Below are positions 1 through 8,300 of a stretch of DNA of 64,000 nucleotides, piece by piece. The translations under genes and the position numbers were made by a program. Where the stretch lies: positions 1,612,001-1,676,000 of the forward strand of contig NZ_OY782507.1 in NCBI RefSeq assembly GCF_963677725.1. The letters are read 5' to 3'. The notes under the pieces are model-generated. The model worked only from the letters and a program-made list of their open reading frames with translations. It was not told the origin of the DNA and searched no databases. Numbering within the stretch: the first letter of the stretch is position 1; the number at the start of each line of letters is the position of its first letter. This DNA comes from an uncultured Cohaesibacter sp. (GTDB taxonomy: Bacteria > Pseudomonadota > Alphaproteobacteria > Rhizobiales > Cohaesibacteraceae).

Positions 1-885
1 TTCGCCAAGTTTGCCGTCAAGAGCATACCTATAATTGGACATCAAAAGATCAGGAAAACGACCTCTCAATCCGGAGCCGTATAGGCCGTAATACACGACG
101 TCATCTTCGGACCAACCGGGCATAGAAAGTTCGAAATTGTCAGCGCCGGCCTTGATAAGATCGACCGCCTTCTGATCAAGCGTGGCAAGCTCGAGCTTGT
201 CTAAGATGGGGCGCACCTTGTCGATTATATAAAAGCCGGTGTACTGATAGTCTTGGGACTGCGAGCGCTTTAACGCTTCCTCCGCCTTTTCTGGAAGGTC
301 CACAAATTCCATCTCTCGCGTGATTTTCAACGCAGTCGCACCAGAGATACTGTTTGCGAAGTCATCATCTTCTATGCGTCCAGAGATACGGCGGACGAGG
401 TCGAGGGCTTCGTCTACCCCGAACGCCTGTAGATCGCGCTGAAAAGCGGATTGTGAAACGCCCTTAATCGCTTCACCAAGATGGCTGCTGTCAATCCGCT
501 TGACCTTCGAATCGTCGAGCGAGTTGATTGCAACCTTCAAACCAAAATCTGACTCGATCTTTGTGTCATCGAGATACTGCCAGCCATGGGCAAACGCTGT
601 GACGAAGATGCGATCAGCATGTTTGAAAACGACGACTGCGCAGGACGTCCTATTCGTAAGCGCCGGTGCCTCATCGAAAACTGTGTTTATGTCAGCCAGC
701 CACCTCGGCGGCTTAGAGGGACCAGGAAAAATATACACTGTCGCCTTGTCACCGAGAGCATCGGACTCCCTCAAGACGGCGTCACCCGCCTGAATTTTCT
801 CTTTTGCGGGTTCGGTGAAGACAGTTTCAAATTCCTCAATGTCAGGCTTTACGAGGTAGAGGGTATAACTCTTAGTCTTCGGCAT
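1..885 (-). CDS. TIGR04141/DUF6119-type sporadic accessory protein, cut off by the window edge
   Basis: The reading frame is open from ATG at 885 down to base 1, giving 295 codons without a stop; the C-terminus lies outside the window. The N-terminus (MPKTKSYTLYLVKPDI), a PPRWL segment at about residue 60, and the block AFAHGWQYLDDTKIESDFGL around residues 97-117, followed by KVAINSLDD and a conserved ID pair, match the pattern I know for the sporadically distributed TIGR04141 (DUF6119) family, whose members are about 500-600 residues long and often sit near restriction or other defence genes. The biochemical role is unknown. It lies downstream of a broken adenine methylase on the same strand, within an element ending at tRNA-His. 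Codon use looks less GC-biased than in the core genes to the right, which fits acquisition by transfer. Family call by eye; function not assigned. Confidence 0.7.
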   Translation of the reverse strand, partial: MPKTKSYTLYLVKPDIEEFETVFTEPAKEKIQAGDAVLRESDALGDKATVYIFPGPSKPPRWLADINTVFDEAPALTNRTSCAVVVFKHADRIFVTAFAHGWQYLDDTKIESDFGLKVAINSLDDSKVKRIDSSHLGEAIKGVSQSAFQRDLQAFGVDEALDLVRRISGRIEDDDFANSISGATALKITREMEFVDLPEKAEEALKRSQSQDYQYTGFYIIDKVRPILDKLELATLDQKAVDLIKAGADNFELSMPGWSEDDVVYYGLYGSGLRGRFPDLLMSNYRYALDGKLGE

Positions 886-1202
886 GGGCTGAACACTCAA
901 AAACAATTTATGGTTGATTTTTGCACGCTCAGCACTTTGAGTCAATTTGGAGTCATTTTTCCCGCAATGAAAGGACAGAGGCTGACTTATGTCGCGACGG
1001 TAGTCCGCTATTTGGACCAAGAAACGTTTTCTAGCATCTGCAGCGAACTTCCGCTTCCCGCCCTCTCGACCATTTAGCCATTTCTGCGGGATGGAAATAT
1101 CGCATCGCATCCAATGTCCAAAAAGTCCGCATTCGACATCTCCGTAGTAAAAGGCGTTGATTGATCAACGATAGTAATCTCCACTTTGATCACATTTCGT
1201 AC
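886..1202. other. Intergenic stretch upstream of the TIGR04141-type gene
   Basis: About 320 bases without a convincing gene. It separates the terminator behind the methylase from the ATG at 885 and therefore should hold the promoter of the TIGR04141-type gene; on the minus strand an AT-rich stretch with a TAAATT-like element lies about 35 bases before the ATG. No repeat or RNA structure stood out. Confidence 0.4.
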
Positions 1203-1233
1203 AAAAAAAGCCCGCCAGATTTCTCCGGCGGGC
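1203..1233 (-). terminator. Rho-independent terminator after the methylase
   Basis: Perfect 7-bp inverted repeat GCCCGCC / GGCGGGC with a 10-base loop, followed on the minus strand by seven T residues. It begins six bases after the methylase stop codon (1239-1241), so it ends the methylase transcript before the TIGR04141-type gene. Confidence 0.85.
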
Positions 1234-1238
1234 AAAAT

Positions 1239-2040
1239 CTAATTGCTGATTATCAGCTCGTGGGCGTCTGTTTGCGACTGTTTCGAGATCGAATATTTAA
1301 GCTCAACCGGCTTGAACTCGAACGCCTTGAAAATCTCCCTGATGTCTGGCGTGTCGTTGATAGACAATAGGAAGCGACCTTCAATGGTCATTAGAATTTC
1401 GGCCATCTCGCCAAAATTTCTCCGCGCGAAAACCCCTTTGCCATAGTCATTCTCTCCCCCAACAGGGCGGATCCTGATAGAACAGAACATTGGCTGCATC
1501 ATAGCAACGGATCAGATCACGCCAGACGAGCTTCTCAACAACCACATGACGCAACCTTTGCGCAGCCTGATGAAGGCTCACCCGAATATCATCGGACTTG
1601 AACCGCGCGCCACGGTCACCGGCAATCCCAAAAGTTTGCCCAGACACCTTGCCACCAAATGCCAGGCGCTGAAGATAGATAAACCGTGCTGCGCATTGGA
1701 TATCGGTCAAATGCCGTGTGTTGCTGGCCTTCATCGCCTCGAATTCTTCGCGAGATCTAACCCAACCATCCAGCTCATCGGTCAGCGCCCGTGGGTGATT
1801 TCTCAGGACCAGCAGGAACGTGACCTGCTCGGCATTGATGATATTGACAACCTCGACACGCGTCTTGACATCCCGGCGATAGAAGACACCTCCCATGCCG
1901 AAAAACACCTCTGCATAGACCTCATGTGGGACTTGATGGATCAGTTGGACAAGCGTGTTTGCCAACTGGCTTTTGCCGCCAAGATAAGGCGCGACGGGAG
2001 CTGCGCGCTCGGCGAGCTCCTCACCAAATAGATTCTCCAT
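1239..2040 (-). pseudogene. D12-class N6-adenine DNA methylase (phage Dam type), frameshifted
   Basis: Two overlapping frames together make one protein of about 265 residues. The first (2040 to 1447) carries the AdoMet motif PYLGGKSQLA at about residue 18, then FGMGGVFYR, an LTDIQCAARFIYLQRLAFGGK block and the catalytic motif written DPPCWG. The second (entering at about 1458 and ending at 1239) continues with GENDYGKGVFARRNF and GRFLLSINDTPDIRE, the usual C-terminal part of phage and island Dam-like methylases. The frame changes inside a run of five C on the plus strand (1456-1460). The motif normally reads DPPYWG, so the catalytic tyrosine is also replaced by cysteine. These enzymes methylate adenine in short DNA sites. 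Either an inactive relic, a sequencing error in the homopolymer, or less likely a programmed shift. Confidence 0.85.
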
Positions 2041-2065
2041 TGAATGTTACTCTGAGAAATGCAAT

Positions 2066-2170
2066 CTACTGCGCGCTGTGCACCTCAGCGGCGAGGATTG
2101 ACCAAAAGTCTGCTTCTGGTCAGGGCAGCGTTAGTTTGGCGATTGGCCGCGGGTTGGAATGTTGCTGCAT
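2066..2170 (-). pseudogene. Small phage-like ORF interrupted by an in-frame TGA
   Basis: A good ribosome binding site (AGGAGATCGGA directly before ATG at 2168-2170) starts an ORF beginning MQQHSNPRPIAKLTLP. It meets TGA at 2120-2122 and then stays open in the same frame (PEADFWSILAAEVHSAQ) to TAG at 2066-2068, 26 bases before the methylase start. The strong start signal and position between phage-like genes suggest a small gene damaged by a nonsense mutation, but it is short and no homologue is recognised. It could also simply be a 16-codon leader. Confidence 0.35.
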
Positions 2171-2217
2171 TCCGATCTCCTAGACTCAATGGCGAGGAGA
2201 TATCGCGTTTCGAGATC

Positions 2218-2591
2218 TCAACCACAGGCGATCATGCGCACTTCTTTTAAGGCCGTGAACAGGTTGGAGACCTTTTGCAAGAATTGCTCGGTGATATACA
2301 TGCCACCGGCAGCGGTGTTGAGTTCACCCTTTTCAACAAATTTTTATCGCGCCATCCACTTCATCATAGGCTTTTTCGATTTCCAGTTTCATGGCTTCAA
2401 AAACTGAGAGGCTCTTAAGATCGTCAATCCGCACGGTCAGTGCGCTGATCTGGCTTTCAAGAACAGCGTTTGATGTCTTGAGATCAGACACAGCGACATA
2501 GCCGCCAATAATCCCAGCTACTGTGGTGGTCCTGACAATATGCACCACGGTCCGTTCGATAGCACCGGGGTTAGATGCTGGTGTGTCGCTC
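2218..2591 (-). pseudogene. Phage-like one-span membrane protein, frameshifted
   Basis: Starts MSDTPASNPGAIERTVVHIV at ATG 2589-2591, which overlaps the stop of the upstream gene as ATGA, so translational coupling fixes this start. A hydrophobic stretch at about residues 23-35 is followed by a helical, likely coiled region. The frame stops at 2333-2335 right after an A5 run (T5 on the plus strand, 2341-2345). Removing one A joins it to an open frame reading FVEKGELNTAAGGMYITEQF and onward to a stop at 2218-2220, giving about 124 residues. The continuation looks protein-like, so I read this as one gene split by a homopolymer indel. Function unknown; probably a prophage gene. Confidence 0.5.
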
Positions 2592-2781
2592 ATTTTCGCT
2601 TCCCGCCATAGTCTTTCTGGATTTTTGCATAATGGTCGGCACACCATTGAATGCGCTTATTCTCGTGTTCTCGCAGGATTTCCCAGCGGCGCTGCGTTGC
2701 CCAAACCGGCTCACCCTTTTCCAGGATCGCCTTGGCCATCAAGTCGCGACAATAAGGAGGCCAGTTTGGCAGATTGACCAT
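2590..2781 (-). CDS. Small phage-like hypothetical protein (63 residues)
   Basis: Begins MVNLPNWPPYCRDLMAKAIL and ends in a basic tail (KIQKDYGGKRK). An in-frame TGA lies just upstream of the ATG, so translation cannot start earlier. The stop codon overlaps the start of the following gene (ATGA), typical of compact phage operons. Aromatic and basic residues dominate (WPPYC, WATQRRW, WCADHY), but no named family is recognised. It belongs to the string of same-strand small genes between tRNA-His and the adenine methylase. Confidence 0.5.
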   Translation of the reverse strand: MVNLPNWPPYCRDLMAKAILEKGEPVWATQRRWEILREHENKRIQWCADHYAKIQKDYGGKRK

Positions 2782-2996
2782 GCCGTCAAATCATGGGCGC
2801 GCATCAGCAAGTCTTCGAGATTGCTTCTCTGTTCCAACTCAAAGGAAGGGACATAGTCATAGCGCCACGCTGTTGCAAATAGCGGTGCCCTTCCCCAATC
2901 ATGCGAGATTTTTACACAAAACAGAGCGCAGCCAAACGACGACTGCATTGTGCTGCAGACAGTGATTTGATTTGTCGCTTCTTTGGGGAAAAGCAT
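2739..2996 (-). CDS. Hypothetical protein next to tRNA-His, possibly a truncated gene
   Basis: An 85-codon frame starting 11 bases inside the tRNA-His 3' end. Its second half (WRYDYVPSFELEQRSNLEDLL) reads like genuine protein and it overlaps the next gene by 43 bases, while its first 40 residues look random. The likely explanation is that a phage gene was fused to non-coding sequence at the integration junction, or that the true start is internal. No family recognised. Confidence 0.3.
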   Translation of the reverse strand: MLFPKEATNQITVCSTMQSSFGCALFCVKISHDWGRAPLFATAWRYDYVPSFELEQRSNLEDLLMRAHDLTAWSICQTGLLIVAT

Positions 2997-3006
2997 CAGG
3001 GTGAAA

Positions 3007-3083
3007 TGGTACAGTCGGGTGGATTCGAACCACCGACCTTCGGAGCCACAATCCGACGCTCTAACCTACTGAGCTACGACTGC
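3007..3083 (-). tRNA. tRNA-His (anticodon GUG)
   Basis: The minus strand folds as a complete cloverleaf of 77 bases including an encoded CCA (3007-3009): acceptor GCAGTCG pairing with CGACTGT, D arm GCTC/GAGC, anticodon stem TCGGA/TCCGA around TTGTGGC, and T arm GGTGG-TTCGAAT-CCACC. The anticodon is GTG (histidine). The gene has A73 and no encoded G-1 opposite C73, the alphaproteobacterial exception to the usual histidine identity rule; the first acceptor pair is a G-U wobble. Its 3' end faces the accessory genes on the left, the common geometry of a tRNA integration site. Confidence 0.95.
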
Positions 3084-3220
3084 ACAACACCTGAATGTGG
3101 TGGGTTTATTAGGCGGGCTGGGAGGCAAATGCAAGGGTTGATTTCACCTCTGCCCACAGCTTGTCAAAAAAATGACATTGTAGACGGGCTTTTCCAAAGC
3201 TTAACCCACCCTGCGAACGC

Positions 3221-3254
3221 AAAAAGGCTCGCCAAACAGTGACGAGCCCTTTTG
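3221..3254 (-). terminator. Rho-independent terminator after the first phasin gene
   Basis: Stem GGCTCG (3226-3231) with CGAGCC (3243-3248), an 11-base loop, and five T residues on the minus strand after the stem; a T4 also follows on the plus strand. It lies about 160 bases after the phasin stop and before tRNA-His, so it separates those two minus-strand units. The rest of 3084-3411 shows no gene. Confidence 0.7.
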
Positions 3255-3411
3255 CGTATAATGTCTGGGAGGTGCGGAGCAAACGCACCCTGCTCAAGCA
3301 CACACAAACAACAAGGCGCGCCCGTCAAATGCCCACCACAGTTTTATCATGGGCGCAGCCTTATTGATCTGACTTGTGAGAAGCCTCTCCCCTCACCCTC
3401 CGACAACTGGA

Positions 3412-4059
3412 TTAACCAGCGATTTTCAGGCTCTCCATGGTCTTGCCGGCAGCCGCTTTCATTGGAGCGGTTGTCTCTTCAAGGCTCTTGGTCAGGCTAT
3501 CCTGAATTTCCTTGCTCTGTGTGGAGACGGTTTCGAACTGTTTCGCCGCGAATTCGGTTTGAAATTCGATGGCTTCGCTGATGGTTTTCGCTGCAACCAA
3601 TCCATTGAGGAAGGAAAATCCAGCTTCAATGTTGGCGTTGGCCGCATCCACCATCTTGCCTTGAAGATCCTTTGAGCTTTCGGTCGCCAGTTCAATGCTC
3701 TTCTCAATCGCACTGCTCTGCTCTTGGAGATTGGATTTTGTCTGCTCGTAGAAATCACGAGCCTTGGAGATGGTTTTTTCGGCCATATCCACCATGTCCT
3801 GAGACGGAAGAGAAGACGGCATGTCATAGCTTGGCATTGCAAACAAGGCCGCAGCAACGGCTGGTGCTTCACTCGCAGCTTTCTTGGTTGTCGGGCTGGT
3901 CTTCGGTGCCGGGACTTTTGCCTCGACCGACGGAGCCACTGCGGCTTGTTTCTTTGCAGGCGCAGCATCAGCCTTGATGTCTTTTGCAGGGGTGGCGGTC
4001 GCGGCAGCCTTGGCAGGCGCCTTTTTGCGCGCAGGCGCTTTCTTGGCAGCAGTGGTCAT
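3412..4059 (-). CDS. Phasin with an Ala/Lys/Pro-rich N-terminal tail
   Basis: The C-terminal two thirds (about residues 75-215) is a phasin domain: amphipathic helices with DMAEKTISKARDFYEQTKSN, FSFLNGLVAAKTISEAIEFQ and a helical end, the pattern of small proteins that coat polyhydroxyalkanoate granules. The first 65 residues are almost only A, K, P and T (MTTAAKKAPARKKAPAKAAA), histone H1-like, as in PhaF-type phasins that also touch DNA. The tail could link granules to the nucleoid; that is inference. The start has a good ribosome site (GGAG, 9 bases before ATG). It is followed on the same strand by its own terminator, and a second phasin gene lies upstream. Confidence 0.85.
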   Translation of the reverse strand: MTTAAKKAPARKKAPAKAAATATPAKDIKADAAPAKKQAAVAPSVEAKVPAPKTSPTTKKAASEAPAVAAALFAMPSYDMPSSLPSQDMVDMAEKTISKARDFYEQTKSNLQEQSSAIEKSIELATESSKDLQGKMVDAANANIEAGFSFLNGLVAAKTISEAIEFQTEFAAKQFETVSTQSKEIQDSLTKSLEETTAPMKAAAGKTMESLKIAG

Positions 4060-4103
4060 GGTTCATCTCCGTTTAAACAAGCTCAGCGCGGCGGCTTCTT
4101 GAT

Positions 4104-4116
4104 TACGGGAACCGTA
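4104..4116. promoter_or_regulatory. Palindrome TACGG-GAA-CCGTA before the first phasin
   Basis: A perfect inverted repeat with 5-bp arms and a 3-base centre, 45-57 bases upstream of the phasin start at 4059. Position and symmetry suit an operator; the binding protein is unknown. Confidence 0.35.
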
Positions 4117-4372
4117 GGAAGCGCGCGCTCTTGATGGATCACAGAAGCCTGGATACGCAACGGGAGGCTTCGCATGGAATTAATTGGTCTCTTGAGACTT
4201 TATCTTTTGAATCTCTGATTGCATGGGAGGCACATTCTGATGCGTCTCAACCTTGGCACTTTATTGGCTGTGGAACTCTGCTGGTAAATCAACTTCAGCG
4301 CAGTGCGCCTGTGGTTGTCTCCTGCCACACTTGGTTCCAAAGCAGCCTTACGGGGAGCGACACGCACCCTTT

Positions 4373-4400
4373 TCAAAAGGGATGGTGTTTCATCCATCCC
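4373..4400 (-). terminator. Terminator-like hairpin after the second phasin gene
   Basis: GGGATGG (4379-4385) and CCATCCC (4394-4400) form a perfect 7-bp stem with an 8-base loop; on the minus strand it is followed by TTTTG. It is about 90 bases beyond the phasin stop at 4489. Weak T tract, hence moderate confidence. Confidence 0.5.
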
Positions 4401-4488
4401 AATCGAGAAAAAGTGGTATTGCGCGGTACTCATTACGCTGTTCCGCACAATACCTGGTCGCTCAAGTCCGATCAGGCTGTCGCCGGGA

Positions 4489-4866
4489 TCAGTCTTTTTT
4501 GGTCGCGTCAACGGCGGTTTTGGTCGCCGCTTCGCCAAGCTCGCGCGCCACTTCACCGAAGCGCTGCATCTGGGACTGCACATATTTGGTCTGCAGTTCC
4601 ATAACTTCCTGAATGTCTTTTGCTTTGACCAGATTGGTGGCCAGATCGAAGGACGCATTCATGCTCTCTTCGGTCGCAGACAGGGCTTTCTTGTTGAGGT
4701 CAACCGCACCATTGCGCATGGTTTCGGCAGAGGTCTCAGCTTTGGAAACAGCTTCGCTGGCAGCAGACGCAAATTCGTCATAAGCCTTGCGAGCCTGCTC
4801 AACGCCTTTTTCAGCCATTTCGCGAACTTGTTCCGGAACTTCAAAATTTTCTGGGGTCTTAATCAT
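4489..4866 (-). CDS. Phasin family protein
   Basis: 125 residues beginning MIKTPENFEVPEQVREMAEK and ending in a charged helix. The core EKGVEQARKAYDEFASAA, AVDLNKKALSATEESMNASF, and ATNLVKAKDIQEVMELQTKY are the usual phasin_2 signature (a granule-associated helical protein of polyhydroxyalkanoate-storing bacteria). Translation is started at 4864-4866 because AGGAGA lies 7 bases before it; the longer frame upstream has no such site and runs through the promoter. It lacks the Ala/Lys tail of the neighbouring phasin. Two TGC palindromes upstream suggest control by the storage regulator PhaR. Confidence 0.9.
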   Translation of the reverse strand: MIKTPENFEVPEQVREMAEKGVEQARKAYDEFASAASEAVSKAETSAETMRNGAVDLNKKALSATEESMNASFDLATNLVKAKDIQEVMELQTKYVQSQMQRFGEVARELGEAATKTAVDATKKD

Positions 4867-4909
4867 AATTCTATCTCCTGATCTGATTGAGTGACCTGTC
4901 ATCTGATTG

Positions 4910-4945
4910 TGCGTCGCAACATAACAGAAAAAATGGTGCACTGCA
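4910..4945. promoter_or_regulatory. Two TGC-N3-GCA palindromes upstream of a phasin gene (PhaR-type candidate)
   Basis: TGCGTCGCA (4910-4918) and TGCACTGCA (4937-4945) are two copies of TGC-N3-GCA, 27 bases apart centre to centre, 44-79 bases upstream of the phasin start. TGC-rich sites are reported for PhaR, the repressor of phasin genes in Paracoccus. No phaR gene is in this window, so the assignment is inference. Confidence 0.5.
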
Positions 4946-5364
4946 ACAAAATTATTTTAATGGCTGTTTTTCGCTCATTCCGCGGACAAATTGGTGTTTC
5001 ATCGCGGGCAACACTGGCTGCCTAGAGCGTATTCTCGTCGCAGATTTTTATTGCGCCGCGATGAATTTTGCCTAAATTTGTTCGCACATGCAATGAAAGA
5101 TCGGGATAGCATCCCCAATAACGTGCATATTCTTTTGGATGAACTTATACTGGAATCAACCCAAATGCTGGCAGGGGACGGGGAGATTAACCATCACAGC
5201 CAGTTTCAGCCCCGTTTGGGCCGGATTTGTTGGACCTGGACCAAAAGAGACTGTATTTACATATTATTAATCTATTGCCACAGTTCCCGTTGCCTGTGTT
5301 CCATTTGGCCAGAGCAGAAGGACGGGGCACATTGACACCTGAGTGAAGACAAAGACCAACTCAC
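4946..5364. other. Intergenic region between divergent phasin and kinase genes
   Basis: About 420 bases with no gene found. It must hold the kinase promoter. No strong -35/-10 pair, repeat or RNA structure was visible. Confidence 0.4.
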
Positions 5365-8300
5365 ATGAATTTTTCTCGCCCGGCCAGTTTGGCCATGCCC
5401 TATCTGACGCTGACCGCGCATCCGACCATCGGAGCGGTCCTGCTCGATTCGCGCCCAGCCTGGGTGTGGAATGGCGAGGGCAACCGAGTCTTGTGGGCAA
5501 ATGCGGCGGGTTTGGCTTTCTTCGGCGAGACCAGCATGGATGCCATGCTGGATCGCAGTTTCGGTGATGTTCATCCCGCGCGGCGTCATTTGGCACGTCT
5601 GGCACGCAACGCACGCGCCAATGCACCGATGCTGGACCGGCTGCGGTTTTTCCTGGGCACCGAGGCGGTTACATGCAGTTGCCTTTGCAAGCGCCTTGAG
5701 GTCGAGGGCGAGGCGGTTCTGTTGGTGATTGCCATGGATCATCCGGCCTTTGGCACGGACGAGATAGAGCGCACTCAGGCGCTGCTTGATGCACTGGCTG
5801 CAGAGCGGGATATTGCTGCTGTTTGTCTTGATGACACACTGACCCCAATTGCCAAGTCGCATGACACGTCAGAAGCGAATTCTGAAACAAGTCCTGAAGC
5901 CAAGGTCGGGGCGCTTGATACACTTCTGGCTGATCCGGATAGTCTTAAAGATCTGGCCACGGGCGCCGACACACCCTTGCGTCTGGTCTCAAAGCAACTT
6001 GGAGAAGAAGAAACCAGCCCTGTTGCGGCCCTCGTTCGCATTGGCGAAGGAGAACATACGCGCTATCTGCTGGTTCATTATCCGAGCCAGAGCGAGGCGG
6101 ACCGTCTGTCGGAAAATCGGGCGCTGTTCATGGCTGAGCTTGGCGATAGCTCAGAGGCAGAAGAAGACGAGGCCGCGATTGAACAGGGAGCCGATATTTT
6201 TGCCTCGACCTTCGGCATGCGCGATGTGGCGCAGAGCATGGACCATTTGACAGCGGAACTGAAAAAAGCAGACAAGGTGCGGGATAGCGACTTGTCCCCT
6301 TTTCATGCTGATGGCACGTCCGATATCCCGGTAGCCCCTGATATTGAGGTGAAAAGGTCCAATATCTATACCCTGCACAGCAACAAAGATGGTGCGAACA
6401 CAAATGAGCGGCCAAAGACACCATTGACCAATGCGGGCACGGCAAATCTGGCCGACGCTTTGGACAAGGGTGGAATTTATCACTTCGTCTGGGAAAGCGA
6501 CGAGGTCGATCGCTTCAGCTATGTTTCGAACGATCTGGCCAAGGCAGTCGGGCCGGCCCATGCGGCGATCATCGGCAAAACCTGGTCGGAGTTGGCTGAC
6601 GCGCTGCAAATGGATCCCGACGGCAAGGTCGCTCGTGCATTTGAAAGCCGGGATACCTGGGTGGGACTGATGGTCCAATGGCCGGTAGCCGGAACATCCC
6701 TCAGTGTCGAGGTGGAACTGACCGGATTGCCGATTTTCGGGCGCTATCACGGTTTCAAGGGCTTCCGGGGCTTTGGCATGTGCAACACGCGCCATAAGCA
6801 GGCCTCCAAAGGCAGCGGCGAGGATATGCAAAGCGTTACAAACCGCCCACATTCGGACACAACGCTGCCACAGTTTCACGACAATAAGGAAATAATGTCT
6901 GATGAATTGCTGCGCGCGGTCAATGATGCCGTCGCTGCAGCGGAATCCCTTATTTCGCCTGATGTGGGCCTCGGCAGAAAAGCGCAGTCGCCACATTCGG
7001 ATTCGAATGGAGACCGCACCATGTCGGATGACCAGTTTGAGATTGGAGGCAACGAGTCCAACCAAACCCTCACGGGCTTTGGCACGGCGCAGTTTTTTGC
7101 TTCTTCTACTGGCGACGATACGGACAAGGGCGGCTCATCCTCCAGTTCCAACACGCAAAATGGCAATGGTGAAGACCCCTACCATCGGGTGCGTGACTTG
7201 CTCACCGAGTCGGCCCATGGCGTGAAAACTTTTGATCCCAAATCAAACCCACCCTCTTGCGACAGCACCGATGACAGCCAGGAGCTGAGCGAAGGCGAAA
7301 TGGACGCCTTTGACGAAATTGCCGCCGCACTGAGTGGATCGGACTTTGACCGTAATCTCCCCGAAGAGGAGATTGACGAGGATTACGAAGATTTCGATGA
7401 TCCGGTTGCCTTGATAGACGATGATGACGATGGCAATGGCGAATTGCCGTCTGTGTCGCAGACCGTCTCCCAAGATGCGGAAAAACCAACCAGTCAAGAC
7501 ATTGATCAGGCGCGTCTGCATCAGGCGCTCCAGACCCGTTCGCGAGGGGATGCCACACTGAAATCCGCAACCAGTTCCGCGTTTCGTGAAATATTCGAAA
7601 TGGATCCAGCCTTCCGCCATATGCGCAAGAGATTGGCACAGGCCTCCAACAAACCACAGGCTGAAACCGGCGAGCAGAGCGAACAGGCCCGCGAGCATCA
7701 AAAACTGCTTGAGGCCGTTCAGGCCTTGGCGGATGGCGAAGACTTGCATGCCAAAAAATCAGCCCAAGAGTTCACAGACAAAGACGATGCGGCGATGACG
7801 GAAGACCTGTCTCAGGCCTCTGTTTCAGAAAAGCCGGACCAGCATGAGAATGTGTCGGACTTGGCCGATCTACCGGACTCTGATGCATCTGATGCGGATC
7901 AACCAGACACTGAACTGGTGGCGCTTGATTTGCCGGAAGCCACGCCTGAAGAGCAGGAAATGGAACTTTCCGAACTTGCCTTGCTGGACGGGGTGACGGA
8001 AGACGATGCGCGCGAGCCACTCACAGAAGATGACCCATTGTCTCAGGCGGACGACGCATCCGGGCAAGAGGTACTGGAAGACGATGGTGTGACTGCTGCC
8101 TCACCGGCTCTCGCGGTTGCCACGGCTGCGGGCGTTGCAGCGATTTCAGGGACCAAATTGTGGGACAGGACCGATGGGTCTTCGCCGCTGATCACCCTGC
8201 TCAACAAGCTCCCTGTCGCGATGATCGTGTCTGCAGAAAACAGCATATTGTTTGCTTCGCGCAAAGCACTGGCTCTGCTCGGATTTGAAAGCGACAAAGC

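Larger units (their letters stand above)
4060..4488. other. Intergenic region between the two phasin genes
   Basis: 429 bases without a gene. Besides the palindrome at 4104-4116 it has a 7-bp inverted repeat GAAGCCT (4144-4150) / AGGCTTC (4165-4171) with a 14-base loop, and a terminator-like hairpin nearer the upstream phasin. Longer frames here look like chance ORFs. Confidence 0.5.

Noticed and set aside
2120-2122. Selenocysteine at the in-frame TGA of the small phage-like ORF
   Set aside because: No SECIS-type hairpin was seen right after the TGA and no selenium gene is near; a nonsense mutation or short leader is simpler.
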